A stretch of 42,130 nt of DNA from Bacteroidales bacterium (GCA_021740045.1 JAIPAP010000021.1:1-42130), one strand, 5' to 3'; counted from the stretch's first letter, positions 1 through 8,714 are shown. Translations and numbers: made by a program. The notes: generated by a model from the sequence alone, not told the origin.

Positions 1-457
1 GAACCAAAAAAGGCCCATCCTCCTGGGGCTTTTCAGCTTTATTTTGAAGATAAAAAGCAAGGGCATTCACCAACGTCCCCGTGTAATTTGCATAAGCCGG
101 ATGCACCACCATACCGGCCTTCTTATTCACAATCAGCACATCATCATCTTCATAAACAATATTTAAGGGAATATCTTCGGCAACCACTTCAATTTCGCGG
201 GGCGGATATGAAAGCACCACTGTAATAACATCATCGGGCTTGACCTTATAGTTGGGTTTCACCTCGGTTTCATTCACCAATACATTGCCGGCTTTGATCG
301 CCAGTTGGATTTTATTACGGGTGGCATTTTCGATGCGATGCATCAGGAACTTATCGATGCGAAGCGGCTGCTGACCCGGGTCAACAGAAATACGGTGATG
401 TTCATAAAAGTCGTTATTTTCTTCCTGCTTGTCTTGGTAATTTTCTTCTTGAGTCAT
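1..457 (-). CDS. rluD: RluD-type 23S rRNA pseudouridine synthase, N-terminal part (cut by window edge)
   Basis: This is the first 152 codons of an RluA/RluD-family pseudouridine synthase, which isomerises uridines in the helix 69 region of 23S rRNA. After a Glu/Gln/Asn-rich leader of about 25 residues comes an S4-like RNA-binding domain (LRIDKFLMHRIENATRNKIQ, then AIKAGNVLVNETEVKPNYKV). The catalytic domain then begins (IVYEDDDVLIVNKKAGMVVHPAY). The catalytic HRLD motif lies beyond the window. The ATG at 455-457 is the first in-frame start, 23 bases after the stop of the upstream T9SS gene. With the PASTA gene it forms a minus-strand run opposite ddl, an order I recall from other Bacteroidota. 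RluD rather than RluC is inferred from the S4 domain and this context. Confidence 0.9.
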   Translation of the reverse strand, partial: MTQEENYQDKQEENNDFYEHHRISVDPGQQPLRIDKFLMHRIENATRNKIQLAIKAGNVLVNETEVKPNYKVKPDDVITVVLSYPPREIEVVAEDIPLNIVYEDDDVLIVNKKAGMVVHPAYANYTGTLVNALAFYLQNKAEKPQEDGPFLV

Positions 458-480
458 AAAATTCCTTCCTGTAAAAGGAT

Positions 481-2496
481 TTACTGCATAATGATGAGCT
501 TTTGGGTGTATTTTTTACCGGTAACCGGATCAACAACCCTTACAACGTAAATTCCCTCTTTATGGCGCTCCATATTTAATTCATGATGAAAATCACCCTG
601 ATATACCGGTCGCCCGTAGGTATCGAAAATCTGCATGCCAAGCCTGTGCTTATTCTCCGGATCAAAATCTTCGGGAAGATCAACATAAAGTGTACCTGAC
701 TTCAGAGGGTTTGGATATAACTTGATTGAGCCGGTGGGTTCATTCTTTTGAGGTAAATCATATTTTACCAGCTGCTTGCCAAGAACCGGCCTCATCATTA
801 TGGCACCCGAGTATATAGAAGAATTCCATTGGCCCGTGGTATTATAAAAGACCTTGTCGCCAACATCATTCGACCGATCGTAGCCAATGTTCAGGTTATC
901 GTTCGAAACCTGCTCCATTCCAATAAAAAAGGTTTCATCCTTTCGCAGGGAAACCACCTTATCATCGATATAATACGTATGAAATCCGCCGAAGCCTTCT
1001 CCATATTCAACTTGCTGTCCTTCCCTGGCATAAATTACATCGCCCGGCATACCTCGAACACTGTTCCATACCTTAAGAATAAAGTAATCTTTATTAGCCT
1101 CATTCCGGGTCCGGTTAAAGGCAATTTGTATCGCCCTGAGGGTATCGGGACCTTTCACCTTAAACTGATAGGCCAATTGCGATCCGGCCGGTGTAAGGCC
1201 ATAGCCCGCCTCCGGTGTACCGTCATCATAGGCATAATAGTTACTGAAGGTTTGATCATAGGTCATGGTATCGCCCAGAACAACACCGCCCAGGGTAGAG
1301 TCGCTTTTAACCACATGTTGTATGGTAAAGGTGGCACTATCGAGGTTGCTCACCGGAAAAATAAAGTTCACCAAAGGATGGGCAAAAGGCTGGTGCGACA
1401 CATATCCCGACTGATCGAAGGGAGCGATGGTAAAATTCCCGCCGTCGTTCGTATGAACCGTGTTACCATTGTTAAAGACCTTGTAGTAGTATTGTCCGTT
1501 GTACGCAGTGGTATCCAGGTTGGTGATAAAAATATCGAGCGTATCGTTAAGCGGATTCACATAATCAAATTTATATTGATGATAGGGCATGCTGTAGAGG
1601 TTCTCGAGCATGCTGGGCGCCCGGTTCACAAATGAAATATCTTTATACACCGTATCGCCCATGGATCTTTCGATATCGAGATGAACAAAATCGATATTCC
1701 AGTGGTCTACGTTGCTTTGCCAGTTGGGTAGGGTATTGTTGGCAAGAGTGGCATAATTTTTAAACCGGAAGCGAAAACCGTTCTTATAAAAATGGGTGCT
1801 GTCGGTAATGGGAACCATTACCTGCTGAAAATACCGCCCTGTTTTGGCATGTATGCTGTCCATGCTCATACCCGGTGAACTCCATGCCCAGCGCCAGGCC
1901 TCATTAATGATGGTGTCGGCCGGATTGACAGTAGTGTCATTACCATTGATCACCGTATCGGGCGGAATATAAGTGGTATCGGTTTCATCGATGGAAAGAA
2001 ACTCCAACACCAGAGAATCAGCCGGCTCGGGTTGATTCCCTCTTCCGCCGGGTTGAAAATAAAAGCTCAGGTAAATGGAATCGGCTTTAGTGATCGCCCT
2101 TTTTTGGGGCTCAAATACCGAGTCGAGGCGTATAGGCCTTGAGGTCAGTTCATCGGCTTCGAACGAAAAAAAACTGGCATCCTGGTGAATATAGCCGGAA
2201 TCATTGAGCACATCGAGGGTGGCAACGCCTTTATTCACCGGAAAATATTGGTATTGTTTATTCACCAAAACCTCAGCATCGGTCCAACGATCAGGTGAAG
2301 GGGTGATCTCTTCCTGGTCGAAATCATCGAAAAAAGGCAGCATAATGGCTTCTTCTTGTTCTGCCCGCTTAAGTTCAGCCCGTTGTGAAGCTTTTTCGGC
2401 AAGCCTCGAATCGAGGCTGATGCCTTGTAAAACCTCCTGTGCCATTAACAGGCCGGGAAAGATAATAACGGATATGAGGATGCTAAGCTTCTTCAT
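481..2496 (-). CDS. Secreted protein with T9SS type A C-terminal sorting domain
   Basis: This 671-residue exported protein starts with a signal peptide (MKKLSILISVIIFPGLLMAQ) and ends with a typical type IX secretion tail of about 75 residues: IKLYPNPLKSGTLYVDLPE, then GMQIFDTYGRPVYQGDF, EGIYVVRVVDP and KLIIMQ. Such tails route proteins through the outer membrane and are then cleaved or attached to A-LPS. The middle is rich in Asp, Thr, Tyr and Asn and looks beta-sandwich-like (FFDDFDQEEITPSPDRWTDA near residue 55). No enzyme motif is visible. The start codon directly abuts the PASTA gene stop, so the two are probably co-transcribed and translationally coupled. A family name beyond the sorting domain cannot be given. 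Confidence 0.9.
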   Translation of the reverse strand: MKKLSILISVIIFPGLLMAQEVLQGISLDSRLAEKASQRAELKRAEQEEAIMLPFFDDFDQEEITPSPDRWTDAEVLVNKQYQYFPVNKGVATLDVLNDSGYIHQDASFFSFEADELTSRPIRLDSVFEPQKRAITKADSIYLSFYFQPGGRGNQPEPADSLVLEFLSIDETDTTYIPPDTVINGNDTTVNPADTIINEAWRWAWSSPGMSMDSIHAKTGRYFQQVMVPITDSTHFYKNGFRFRFKNYATLANNTLPNWQSNVDHWNIDFVHLDIERSMGDTVYKDISFVNRAPSMLENLYSMPYHQYKFDYVNPLNDTLDIFITNLDTTAYNGQYYYKVFNNGNTVHTNDGGNFTIAPFDQSGYVSHQPFAHPLVNFIFPVSNLDSATFTIQHVVKSDSTLGGVVLGDTMTYDQTFSNYYAYDDGTPEAGYGLTPAGSQLAYQFKVKGPDTLRAIQIAFNRTRNEANKDYFILKVWNSVRGMPGDVIYAREGQQVEYGEGFGGFHTYYIDDKVVSLRKDETFFIGMEQVSNDNLNIGYDRSNDVGDKVFYNTTGQWNSSIYSGAIMMRPVLGKQLVKYDLPQKNEPTGSIKLYPNPLKSGTLYVDLPEDFDPENKHRLGMQIFDTYGRPVYQGDFHHELNMERHKEGIYVVRVVDPVTGKKYTQKLIIMQ

Positions 2497-3381
2497 TTAA
2501 AAAATCGGTTCTTCGGTTTCGGATTCTTTAAGGGTATCAGCAGGAATGCTATCCTGCACAAACGAGTCTTTTTGTAAGGTATCGGCGCGCATGGTATTGA
2601 TTAATGAATCGAAATCGATCAGTAATCCCGAGCGATACCAAATATCCACATAAGTGCCCATTTCCACTTCCTTGCCTTCGGACCAGCCAGGTCGTGTACG
2701 ATACACCCGGGCAAAAGAAGTGTCCTGCACATTTTCATAGATCTGTGTCCCTACATTCAGTGATGATTTATAAATATGCTTGATAGCCTTTTCGGGTTTT
2801 TGCCCAACCAGGAAAGGCAATGATACATCGGTATCGCGCATTCCCTTGCCGATTACAAGGTTGATCTTCGATCCCTTTTCAATCTTGGTCCCCGGCTTAA
2901 TAACTTCGCCTTGATAGGTTTGTTGCAGTACAGCATTTCGGGCAATATCCGCAACATATTCCATTTTACCTACCTTAAGTCCATAGGTTTCAAGCTGCGA
3001 TACCGCCTGCCGTAATGTAAGGTCAACCAGGTCGGGCATGGTCACCTGTTCGGGCATGCGAGCAACCACGGTAAGGTATATCTTCCTTCCCGGCTTTACT
3101 CTTGAATTGGCCAAAGGATCCTGGCTTATAATGCTTCCTTTCCGCTTATCGGCATCATATACTGAATCGATTACCACAAATTCAAACTTATCCGTAAGAT
3201 CGTATTTATTGAGTTCCTGTTTGGTTAGCCCCGAAAAATCGGGTAAGGTCATCGAGTCACCGTGCAGGGTATAAATATTGAGAAATTTAAAAACGGCAAG
3301 GACGATCACCACTGTGATAGCGATAGCGATTCCAAGGTGCTTGAAAAAGGTTTTACTGACAAGAAAGCGTCTTAAGCTCAT
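2497..3381 (-). CDS. Single-pass membrane protein with three PASTA domains
   Basis: The 294-residue product has a short basic N-terminus, one membrane helix (about residues 17-36, GIAIAITVVIVLAVFKFLNI) and three consecutive PASTA domains at about 45-105, 110-178 and 185-252 (motifs SQDPLANSRVKPGRKIYLTV and GEVIKPGTKIEKGSKINLVI). It ends in an acidic, Thr/Asp-rich tail. PASTA domains bind peptidoglycan or muropeptides in kinases and PBPs, but no kinase or transpeptidase domain is present, so it is an envelope-facing PASTA protein. A longer reading would start at 3510, but the added residues are low-quality sequence before the basic and membrane segment. The ATG at 3379-3381 fits the family better. 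It lies opposite ddl, another cell-wall gene. Confidence 0.85.
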   Translation of the reverse strand: MSLRRFLVSKTFFKHLGIAIAITVVIVLAVFKFLNIYTLHGDSMTLPDFSGLTKQELNKYDLTDKFEFVVIDSVYDADKRKGSIISQDPLANSRVKPGRKIYLTVVARMPEQVTMPDLVDLTLRQAVSQLETYGLKVGKMEYVADIARNAVLQQTYQGEVIKPGTKIEKGSKINLVIGKGMRDTDVSLPFLVGQKPEKAIKHIYKSSLNVGTQIYENVQDTSFARVYRTRPGWSEGKEVEMGTYVDIWYRSGLLIDFDSLINTMRADTLQKDSFVQDSIPADTLKESETEEPIF

Positions 3382-3423
3382 TTTTTGTAATTTTACGCTT
3401 TTGCAACAGGCTATCAACAGCGC

Positions 3424-3496
3424 TTTGCCCGATGCGGGAAATTTTTTAAATAACTTTGTATGCTGTTTTTTATTGTTTTTTGTGAGAGCAAATATA
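3424..3496. promoter_or_regulatory. Candidate facing promoters for ddl and the PASTA operon
   Basis: In the 168-base gap between the PASTA and ddl starts, the plus strand has TAACTTTG at 3451-3458, matching the Bacteroidota -7 consensus TAnnTTTG, with TTTG at 3424-3427 (23-base spacing, slightly long). The minus strand has TATATTTG (3489-3496) with only a weak TTTC about 17 bases further upstream. The two would point towards each other, so the 5' ends of the transcripts would overlap by about 20 bases. This is pattern matching only. Confidence 0.35.
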
Positions 3497-3549
3497 CAAA
3501 TTTGTAGCACGGTGAAAGGGGTAACTCATCAAGCTGAAATGAAGAAACT

Positions 3550-4554
3550 ATGAAGAAAACAATAGCATTGGTAACCGGAGGGGATTCAGGTGAAATAGAA
3601 GTTTCGCTGAACAGCGCCCACGTGATTCAAAAGCATGTGAATAAAGATGATTATGATGTGTATATGATCGTTATGACCGGCACGAAATGGATTTATAACA
3701 GTCCCTCAAATGAAGAGATACCGGTTAATAAAGATGATTTCTCCCTTTTCATCGAAGGAAAAAAGATCACCTTTGATGCTGTTTTCCTGGCTATTCACGG
3801 AACACCGGGAGAAGATGGAAAGCTACAGGGCTATTTCGATATAATGGGCATTCCCTATACCTGTTGCAACCAGGCAACATCGGTGGTAACTTTTAATAAA
3901 TACTTTACCCATAAAGTGGTATCCTACTGGGGGATTCAAATGGCCAAACAGGTTTTTCTCAACACCAAAAGCATAATGGATATCGATAAGATCATCGCCG
4001 AAATCGGGTTACCGTGTTTTGTAAAACCTAATGAAGGTGGCTCCAGTGTTGGCATAACCAAAGTTAAAGAAAAAGAGGCTTTAGCTGCCGCCATCGATCT
4101 TGCCTTTGCCGAGGATGATGAAGTGCTTATTGAAGAATTTATTGCCGGCACCGAAGTTACTTGTGGGGTTTTTGAACACCGTAACCGTCTCACGGTAATG
4201 CCGCTAACCGAAATTGTCAGCAAGAATGAATTTTTCGATTATGAAGCCAAATACACAGCCGGTAAAGCCGATGAAATTACACCTGCAAGAATTTCGGAGG
4301 CCAATTCCATCAAGTGTAAACAACTTTCGTCATTGCTTTATAAAAAACTGGGTTGCCGGGGTGTAGTGCGCTTCGATTATATAATCACCCAAGAAAAGCT
4401 GGACGATGGCACTAACGATTTTTACTTCCTTGAAGCCAATACCATTCCGGGCCTATCCGAAGCCAGCATAGTGCCACAGCAAGCCAGGGCCATGGATATT
4501 TCCGAGCAGGAGCTGTTCACCATTATGCTGGAAGAGGCGCTTAGGGGGCGATAG
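3550..4554 (+). CDS. ddl: D-alanine--D-alanine ligase
   Basis: Ddl joins two D-alanines using ATP in the cytoplasm to make the dipeptide end of the peptidoglycan precursor. The 334 residues match the usual family length. Visible motifs are the N-terminal VTGGDSGEIEVSLNSA loop, AIHGTPGEDGKLQGYFDIMG, the ATP-grasp segment CFVKPNEGGSSVGITKV, EEFIAGTEVTCGVF, FDYEAKYTAGKADEITPA, and the metal-binding C-terminal FYFLEANTIPGLSEASIVPQ. It is divergent from the PASTA-rluD run and convergent with rdgB. The start is the ATG followed by MKKTIALVTGG, which places the first glycine loop at the expected distance. Confidence 0.96.
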   Translation: MKKTIALVTGGDSGEIEVSLNSAHVIQKHVNKDDYDVYMIVMTGTKWIYNSPSNEEIPVNKDDFSLFIEGKKITFDAVFLAIHGTPGEDGKLQGYFDIMGIPYTCCNQATSVVTFNKYFTHKVVSYWGIQMAKQVFLNTKSIMDIDKIIAEIGLPCFVKPNEGGSSVGITKVKEKEALAAAIDLAFAEDDEVLIEEFIAGTEVTCGVFEHRNRLTVMPLTEIVSKNEFFDYEAKYTAGKADEITPARISEANSIKCKQLSSLLYKKLGCRGVVRFDYIITQEKLDDGTNDFYFLEANTIPGLSEASIVPQQARAMDISEQELFTIMLEEALRGR

Positions 4555-4629
4555 GAGTGAAATGCAGCTGTTGGCAAGGCTTAGCATCTCACACCAATGC
4601 TTAATTCTAAATTCTATTATTGAGTACAA

Positions 4630-4755
4630 TCTAAAAAGCCTTATAGCCCCTAAATCCCCTAAAGGGGACTTTTTCAAACTACTGATTTTTAGCAGTTCCC
4701 CTTTAGGGGTTAGGGGTAAAAATGGTAAAAATCAGCAGTTTGAAGGCTTTTTAGA
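4630..4755. repeat. Compound inverted repeat between convergent ddl and rdgB
   Basis: This 126-base intergenic element contains three pairs of complementary arms. The outer 13-base arms (4630-4642 and 4743-4755) match perfectly. A CCCCTAAATCCCC-type arm (4647-4668) matches TCCCCTTTAGGGG-type sequence (4697-4716) with a two-base gap. A third 19-base arm (4673-4691) matches 4726-4744 with one mismatch. The second and third pairs cross, so they cannot both form in a simple nested fold. Each C-rich arm can also fold on itself. It may be a bidirectional terminator or a remnant of a dispersed extragenic repeat; I recall similar CCCTAAAGGGGA-type repeats between Bacteroidota genes. No coding signal is visible. 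Confidence 0.7.
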
Positions 4756-4777
4756 CTCAACTCATAGCATGATAGGC

Positions 4778-5356
4778 TCATTCCGTTAAATATGCTATCA
4801 GCTTGCCCACAGCCTTTGCGCGGTGGCTTATTTTATTTTTTTCATCCAGCGGCATTTCGGCAAAACTTTGCGCATAACCATCGGGCTGAAAAATAGGGTC
4901 ATAACCAAAGCCCTGTGTTCCCCGCTTCTCTTTTAGCATAGTACCCCAAACCACGCCTTCGAATTGCTTTTCTTCTCCATTCATGATAAGGGAAATGACC
5001 GACCGGAAACATGCGCGCCGGTTTTCTTCACCCTCCAGTTCGGCAAGTACCTTATTCATATTGTCATCAAAGCTTTTATGTTCCCCGGCATAGCGGGCCG
5101 AATAAACACCGGGCTTACCGTTCAAGGCTTCAATCTCCAGCCCCGTATCATCGGCAAAGCAGTCGATACCATAATTTTCAGCAATATATGAAGATTTAGC
5201 ATATGCATTCTCTTCAAGGGTTTCATAGGGTTCGGGGATATCTTCATTACATCCAATATCCTGCAATCCCAGAACCTCATACTGTCCCGAAACCACATCC
5301 CGTATCTCAGCAAGCTTATGTACATTGTTTGTAGCAAATACCAGTTTTTTCATCAT
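4778..5356 (-). CDS. rdgB: Non-canonical purine NTP pyrophosphatase (RdgB/HAM1, XTP/dITP diphosphatase)
   Basis: This enzyme hydrolyses XTP, dITP and ITP to monophosphates and so keeps deaminated purines out of DNA and RNA. The 192 residues are the normal length. Motifs in order are [16 protein letters not shown] at the N-terminus, [37 protein letters not shown], the acceptor loop [20 protein letters not shown], and [14 protein letters not shown] near the C-terminus. The protein begins with two Met codons ([11 protein letters not shown]), and either could be the start. It is followed on the minus strand by the compound repeat. rlmH lies 23 bases upstream in the same direction, so the two are likely co-transcribed. 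Confidence 0.96.
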   Translation of the reverse strand: MMKKLVFATNNVHKLAEIRDVVSGQYEVLGLQDIGCNEDIPEPYETLEENAYAKSSYIAENYGIDCFADDTGLEIEALNGKPGVYSARYAGEHKSFDDNMNKVLAELEGEENRRACFRSVISLIMNGEEKQFEGVVWGTMLKEKRGTQGFGYDPIFQPDGYAQSFAEMPLDEKNKISHRAKAVGKLIAYLTE

Positions 5357-5379
5357 CCTTAATATTTAAGCCTGCAAAT

Positions 5380-5853
5380 TTATGCATTATGATAAGGTTC
5401 GTTATAAATAATGGTAAAAGCCCTGTAAAGCTGTTCGCCAACTATGACCCGGATCACCTGATGGGAAAAGGTCATGGGTGATAGAGCCAGCTTCATATCG
5501 GCTTTAGCATAAAGCGCTTCCGAAAAACCATAGGCGCCACCCACGATAAATACCAGGTTTTTAATGCCGGTATTCATTTTTTGCTGTATCCACCGGGCAA
5601 CTTCAACCGATGTGTAGTGTTTCCCTCTCTCATCCAGCAATACGGTATATGAAGAGTCCGGTATCCGCTTTAAGATCTCCTCGCCCTCTTTCTTTTTCAG
5701 TTCTTCGGGGGGGAGTTTTCCTGCTTGTTTCACTGTGGGAATTTCAACAACCTCCAAGGGAAGATAGCGCTCCAGCCTTTTCCGGTATAGTTCAAATCCC
5801 TCTTTCACAAAGCCTTTATCGGTTTTTCCCACTAAAATCAAAATAAGCTTCAT
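5380..5853 (-). CDS. rlmH: 23S rRNA (pseudouridine1915-N3)-methyltransferase RlmH
   Basis: RlmH is a SPOUT-fold, SAM-dependent methyltransferase that modifies pseudouridine 1915 in helix 69, the same rRNA region modified by RluD-type enzymes such as the one at the left edge. From the ATG at 5851-5853 the product is 157 residues, very close to the usual 155-159. Motifs are MKLILILVGKTDKGF, LDERGKHYTSVEVARWIQ, the SAM-binding FIVGGAYGFSEALYAKA, and the C-terminal MTFSHQVIRVIVGEQLYRAF. An upstream ATG at 5859 would add only two residues. The C-terminal YHNA is also typical. Confidence 0.95.
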   Translation of the reverse strand: MKLILILVGKTDKGFVKEGFELYRKRLERYLPLEVVEIPTVKQAGKLPPEELKKKEGEEILKRIPDSSYTVLLDERGKHYTSVEVARWIQQKMNTGIKNLVFIVGGAYGFSEALYAKADMKLALSPMTFSHQVIRVIVGEQLYRAFTIIYNEPYHNA

Positions 5854-5962
5854 AAACAAAACAATTTAGTCGGCGTAAAATCGTAAATTTGTTGTATCCA
5901 TCATACTGCCCAAAGGTAGTAAATGGTTTAATTTTTGGTCAATTACGCAAAAATATGTAACC

Positions 5963-6361
5963 ATGAAAGCGCAAAAATGCTTGAGTTTGATCATATTCCT
6001 TACGCTGGTATTCGCTCTTGACTCCTATAGCCAAGCCAAGGTTGAACAAGAGATATACCAGCTTATCAGGAAAGGCGATCATAAACAACTCGCCGAATAT
6101 TTCACCTCTACTGTAGACATAACCCTTCCGGATAATGAAAACACCTATAGCAAGACGCAGGCCGAAATGATTATGAAGGATTTCTTCAACCATGAAAAGC
6201 CCAAAGCCTTTAATGTAAATCATAGGGGTAATTCCAACGACGGCTCCATTTACTGCATAGGTACCTATAAATCGGAAAAAAACAGTTTTCGCACCTATTT
6301 ACTTATTGTACAAAAGGAAGGGAAACATCGAATACAGCAAATCAAGTTTGAAAAGGAGTAA
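5963..6361 (+). CDS. Small secreted DUF4783-type protein
   Basis: The 132-residue protein has a signal peptide (MKAQKCLSLIIFLTLVFALDSYSQA) and a single NTF2-like alpha+beta domain: VEQEIYQLIRKGDHKQLAEY, TVDITLPDNENTYSKTQAEM, FFNHEKPKAFNVNHRG, and IGTYKSEKNSFRTYLLIVQK. This pattern fits DUF4783, a Bacteroidota family of unknown function that I recall lying beside nadC. It ends 8 bases before nadC, so it shares that operon. Export is predicted from the signal peptide; no catalytic residues can be named. Confidence 0.8.
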   Translation: MKAQKCLSLIIFLTLVFALDSYSQAKVEQEIYQLIRKGDHKQLAEYFTSTVDITLPDNENTYSKTQAEMIMKDFFNHEKPKAFNVNHRGNSNDGSIYCIGTYKSEKNSFRTYLLIVQKEGKHRIQQIKFEKE

Positions 6362-6369
6362 CGAGAATT

Positions 6370-7206
6370 ATGACAGAGAAGGACATTATTTGCAAAGCAC
6401 TGGAAGAAGATATTGGCGATGGTGATCATACCTCATTGGCAACAATCCAGGAAGAAAAAACGGGTAAAGCCCAGTTGATCATAAAACAAAACGGCATACT
6501 GGCCGGCGTTGATGCGGCTAAAAAGGTTTTTCATCAAATAGACCGGGGACTGACCATTGAGGAGGAAAAAAAAGACGGCGACACCGTAAAAAAAGGTGAT
6601 ATTGCCTTTACCATAACGGGGAAAGTTGTTTCGATACTTTCGGGTGAGCGGCTTGCCCTTAATTTTATGCAACGCATGAGTGGCATCGCAACCGCAACCC
6701 GGCAGATGGTCGATCAGCTAGAAGGTCTGGACACTAAAATTCTCGACACCCGCAAAACCACTCCCAATTTCAGACCCTTTGAAAAAAAAGCGGTACGTAT
6801 TGGTGGGGGTGAAAATCACCGTTTTGGCCTTTTTGATATGATCATGATAAAAGACAATCATGTTGATTTTGCCGGCGGCATTGAACAGGCCATCAAGGCT
6901 GTGCAGGAATACATGCAAAAGCACCATAAAAAGCTGTTTGTGGAAATTGAAGCCCGTAACCTGGATGAGGTGCGCGAAGTTATAAGCCTGGGTGGTGTGG
7001 ACCGCATCATGCTCGACAATTTCAGCTATGATAACCTGAAGAAAGCTGTTAGCATTATCGGAAAAAAATACCAAACCGAAGCATCGGGTGGAGTAAGCCT
7101 GCGAAATATTCGAAAATATGCCGAATGCGGTGTTGATTACATATCCGTTGGTGCACTTACCCATCAGATCAAAAGCCTTGATATGAGTTTGAAGGCTGTT
7201 TCATAG
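6370..7206 (+). CDS. nadC: Nicotinate-nucleotide pyrophosphorylase (carboxylating), quinolinate phosphoribosyltransferase
   Basis: NadC converts quinolinate and PRPP to nicotinate mononucleotide with release of CO2, the third step of de novo NAD synthesis. The 278 residues match the family. Recognisable segments are EEDIGDGDHTSLATI, the central LSGERLALNFMQRMSGIAT, the active-site stretch ILDTRKTTPNFRPFEKKAVR, IGGGENHRFGLFDMIMIKDN, and the C-terminal barrel strands VEIEARNLDEV, DRIMLDNFSYDNLKKAV, EASGGVSLRNIRKYAECGVD and ISVGALTHQIKSLDMSLK. No nadA or nadB is seen in the window. It is flanked closely by DUF4783 (8 bases) and yihY (51 bases). Confidence 0.96.
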   Translation: MTEKDIICKALEEDIGDGDHTSLATIQEEKTGKAQLIIKQNGILAGVDAAKKVFHQIDRGLTIEEEKKDGDTVKKGDIAFTITGKVVSILSGERLALNFMQRMSGIATATRQMVDQLEGLDTKILDTRKTTPNFRPFEKKAVRIGGGENHRFGLFDMIMIKDNHVDFAGGIEQAIKAVQEYMQKHHKKLFVEIEARNLDEVREVISLGGVDRIMLDNFSYDNLKKAVSIIGKKYQTEASGGVSLRNIRKYAECGVDYISVGALTHQIKSLDMSLKAVS

Positions 7207-7257
7207 CCATCGGCACCATTCTTTATCATAGATAGGCGGGGAAACTTCATAGATACT

Positions 7258-8226
7258 ATGAGTAACCTTATTGATAAGCTAAAATCACGAATTACGGAAT
7301 CGGCAACCTATCAAAGGCTGCGTGAACTTAGTCATCACAAGCGGATGCCGGGGATCAGGCATTTGCCGCTGGCCCTTATATTGAAAAACTTCTTTCAAGC
7401 TATCCACCGGGGACAAATCATTACCCGAGCATCGAGTATTTCATTTCATTTTTTGTTGGCTATTTTCCCCTCAATTATCGTTTTCTTTACGCTTATCCCT
7501 TATGTTCCCATCAGCGATTTCCAGGATACATTACTGGAAACCCTGCAACGGATTATTCCCGAACGCGCTTATGAAATGGTGGAATCCACTATCATCGACA
7601 TTGTAAAGCGTCCCCGCGGCGGGCTCCTTTCCATCAGTTTCATTTTGGCACTTTATTTTGCCACTATCGGCATTAACAACGTAATAGCAGCCTTTAACAA
7701 ATCTTATCATGACATTGGTTCGCGTTCGGTTTTTAAACAATATTTTATCTCACTAGCACTGGTGTTCATTTTATCCTTTATCATCATCACGGCCATAGCA
7801 CTAATCACCCTCGGGCCGGTAGTATTGAATATATTGGTTAAATATAACGTAGTAGAAAATAATACGATGATCAATATCATCCTTTTGGTGAAATGGGTCA
7901 TTATCGTTTTGATGTTTTTCTTTGCCTATTCAGTATTATATTACTTTGCCCCTGCCCACAAAACTTCTATTCGCTACATTACAGCAGGTGCAATTTTGGC
8001 AACCCTGCTAACCCTTGTCACATCGGTGGGTTTCAATTTTTACGTCAACAATTTCTCCCGCTTCAATGCCTTGTACGGTTCCATAGGAACCATTATCGTA
8101 CTGATGCTTTATATTTTATTCAATGCCAATATTATCTTACTGGGATTTGAATTTAACGTAAGCATAGAACAATCGCACCGGCAATATTTCAATTTGGGAA
8201 ACCAAAAATCCACCGCACCGAATTAG
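7258..8226 (+). CDS. YihY/BrkB-family integral membrane protein
   Basis: This 322-residue inner membrane protein has a basic cytoplasmic N-terminus of about 55 residues followed by six hydrophobic segments. The family signature RASSISFHFLLAIFPSIIVF is at about residues 61-80, then RGGLLSISFILALYFATIGI, a central IITAIALITLGPVVLNIL stretch, and the C-terminal GFNFYVNNFSRFNALYGSIG and ILFNANIILLGFEFN. The family was once called ribonuclease BN; that activity is no longer accepted and the substrate is unknown. It is the last gene of the DUF4783-nadC run. Confidence 0.9.
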   Translation: MSNLIDKLKSRITESATYQRLRELSHHKRMPGIRHLPLALILKNFFQAIHRGQIITRASSISFHFLLAIFPSIIVFFTLIPYVPISDFQDTLLETLQRIIPERAYEMVESTIIDIVKRPRGGLLSISFILALYFATIGINNVIAAFNKSYHDIGSRSVFKQYFISLALVFILSFIIITAIALITLGPVVLNILVKYNVVENNTMINIILLVKWVIIVLMFFFAYSVLYYFAPAHKTSIRYITAGAILATLLTLVTSVGFNFYVNNFSRFNALYGSIGTIIVLMLYILFNANIILLGFEFNVSIEQSHRQYFNLGNQKSTAPN

Positions 8227-8714
8227 TTAAAGCTTATTTCACGATTATATCTTCCTGATTGGGGAAAGATTACCCAGTTTGTTGACAATTTTTCATCCTC
8301 CCGGTTTAAATAATGGTTCGGATTTTGAAACCATTACAAGATAGACATTAACCATAATAGTGATGAGCAAAAGAATTCGGAATGTTCGGGGAAAATCACA
8401 CAAGATTAAGAGTATTTTTAACCAAAAAGGAATTCTTATTGTCTCATTCTAATGCAACCGATTCCCAAAATAAAACCGGTGATTAAAAAATAAAAAATAT
8501 GTTAATTTTTTATATATATAACTTTAGTCATTTTTAATTGAGTCTAAATAATTATAAGAAATTAAAAATCAATACAATTTGTTGTGCAAACAATATGTTT
8601 AACAAATTTTTAATAAATATATGTTGATTTATGCATGTTTGGTGTTTAAATTTGCATGATGTTTGTTAAACATTGAATAGATAAACAAAGAGAGCAAACT
8701 AAAATTAGATAACC
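8227..8714. other. AT-rich intergenic region of 488 bases before the sigma factor gene
   Basis: No credible gene was found here. It holds a small hairpin at 8311-8336 (8-base arms TAATGGTT/AACCATTA, no T-run) and becomes very AT-rich towards the sigma factor. The last 120 bases contain the candidate promoter and inverted repeat listed separately. Confidence 0.6.
8595..8673 (+). promoter_or_regulatory. Candidate sigma-gene promoter inside a 12-base inverted repeat
   Basis: TTG at 8624-8626, a 20-base spacer, and TAAATTTG at 8647-8654 match the Bacteroidota housekeeping promoter. The promoter sits between perfect inverted arms ATGTTTAACAAA (8595-8606) and TTTGTTAAACAT (8662-8673). The right arm would cover the likely transcription start. 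The arrangement suggests an operator pair or DNA loop; the binding protein is unknown. Confidence 0.45.

Noticed and set aside
829-1635. Long plus-strand reading frame opposite the T9SS gene
   Set aside because: It is the antisense of a clear signal-peptide and T9SS-tail protein and has no recognisable domain.
8311-8336. Terminator after yihY
   Set aside because: The 8-base hairpin has no T-run and lies 85 bases after the gene.
8363-8452. 29-codon basic reading frame starting MSKRIRNVRGK
   Set aside because: Very short, no start signal, and in an AT-rich region with no other coding sign.
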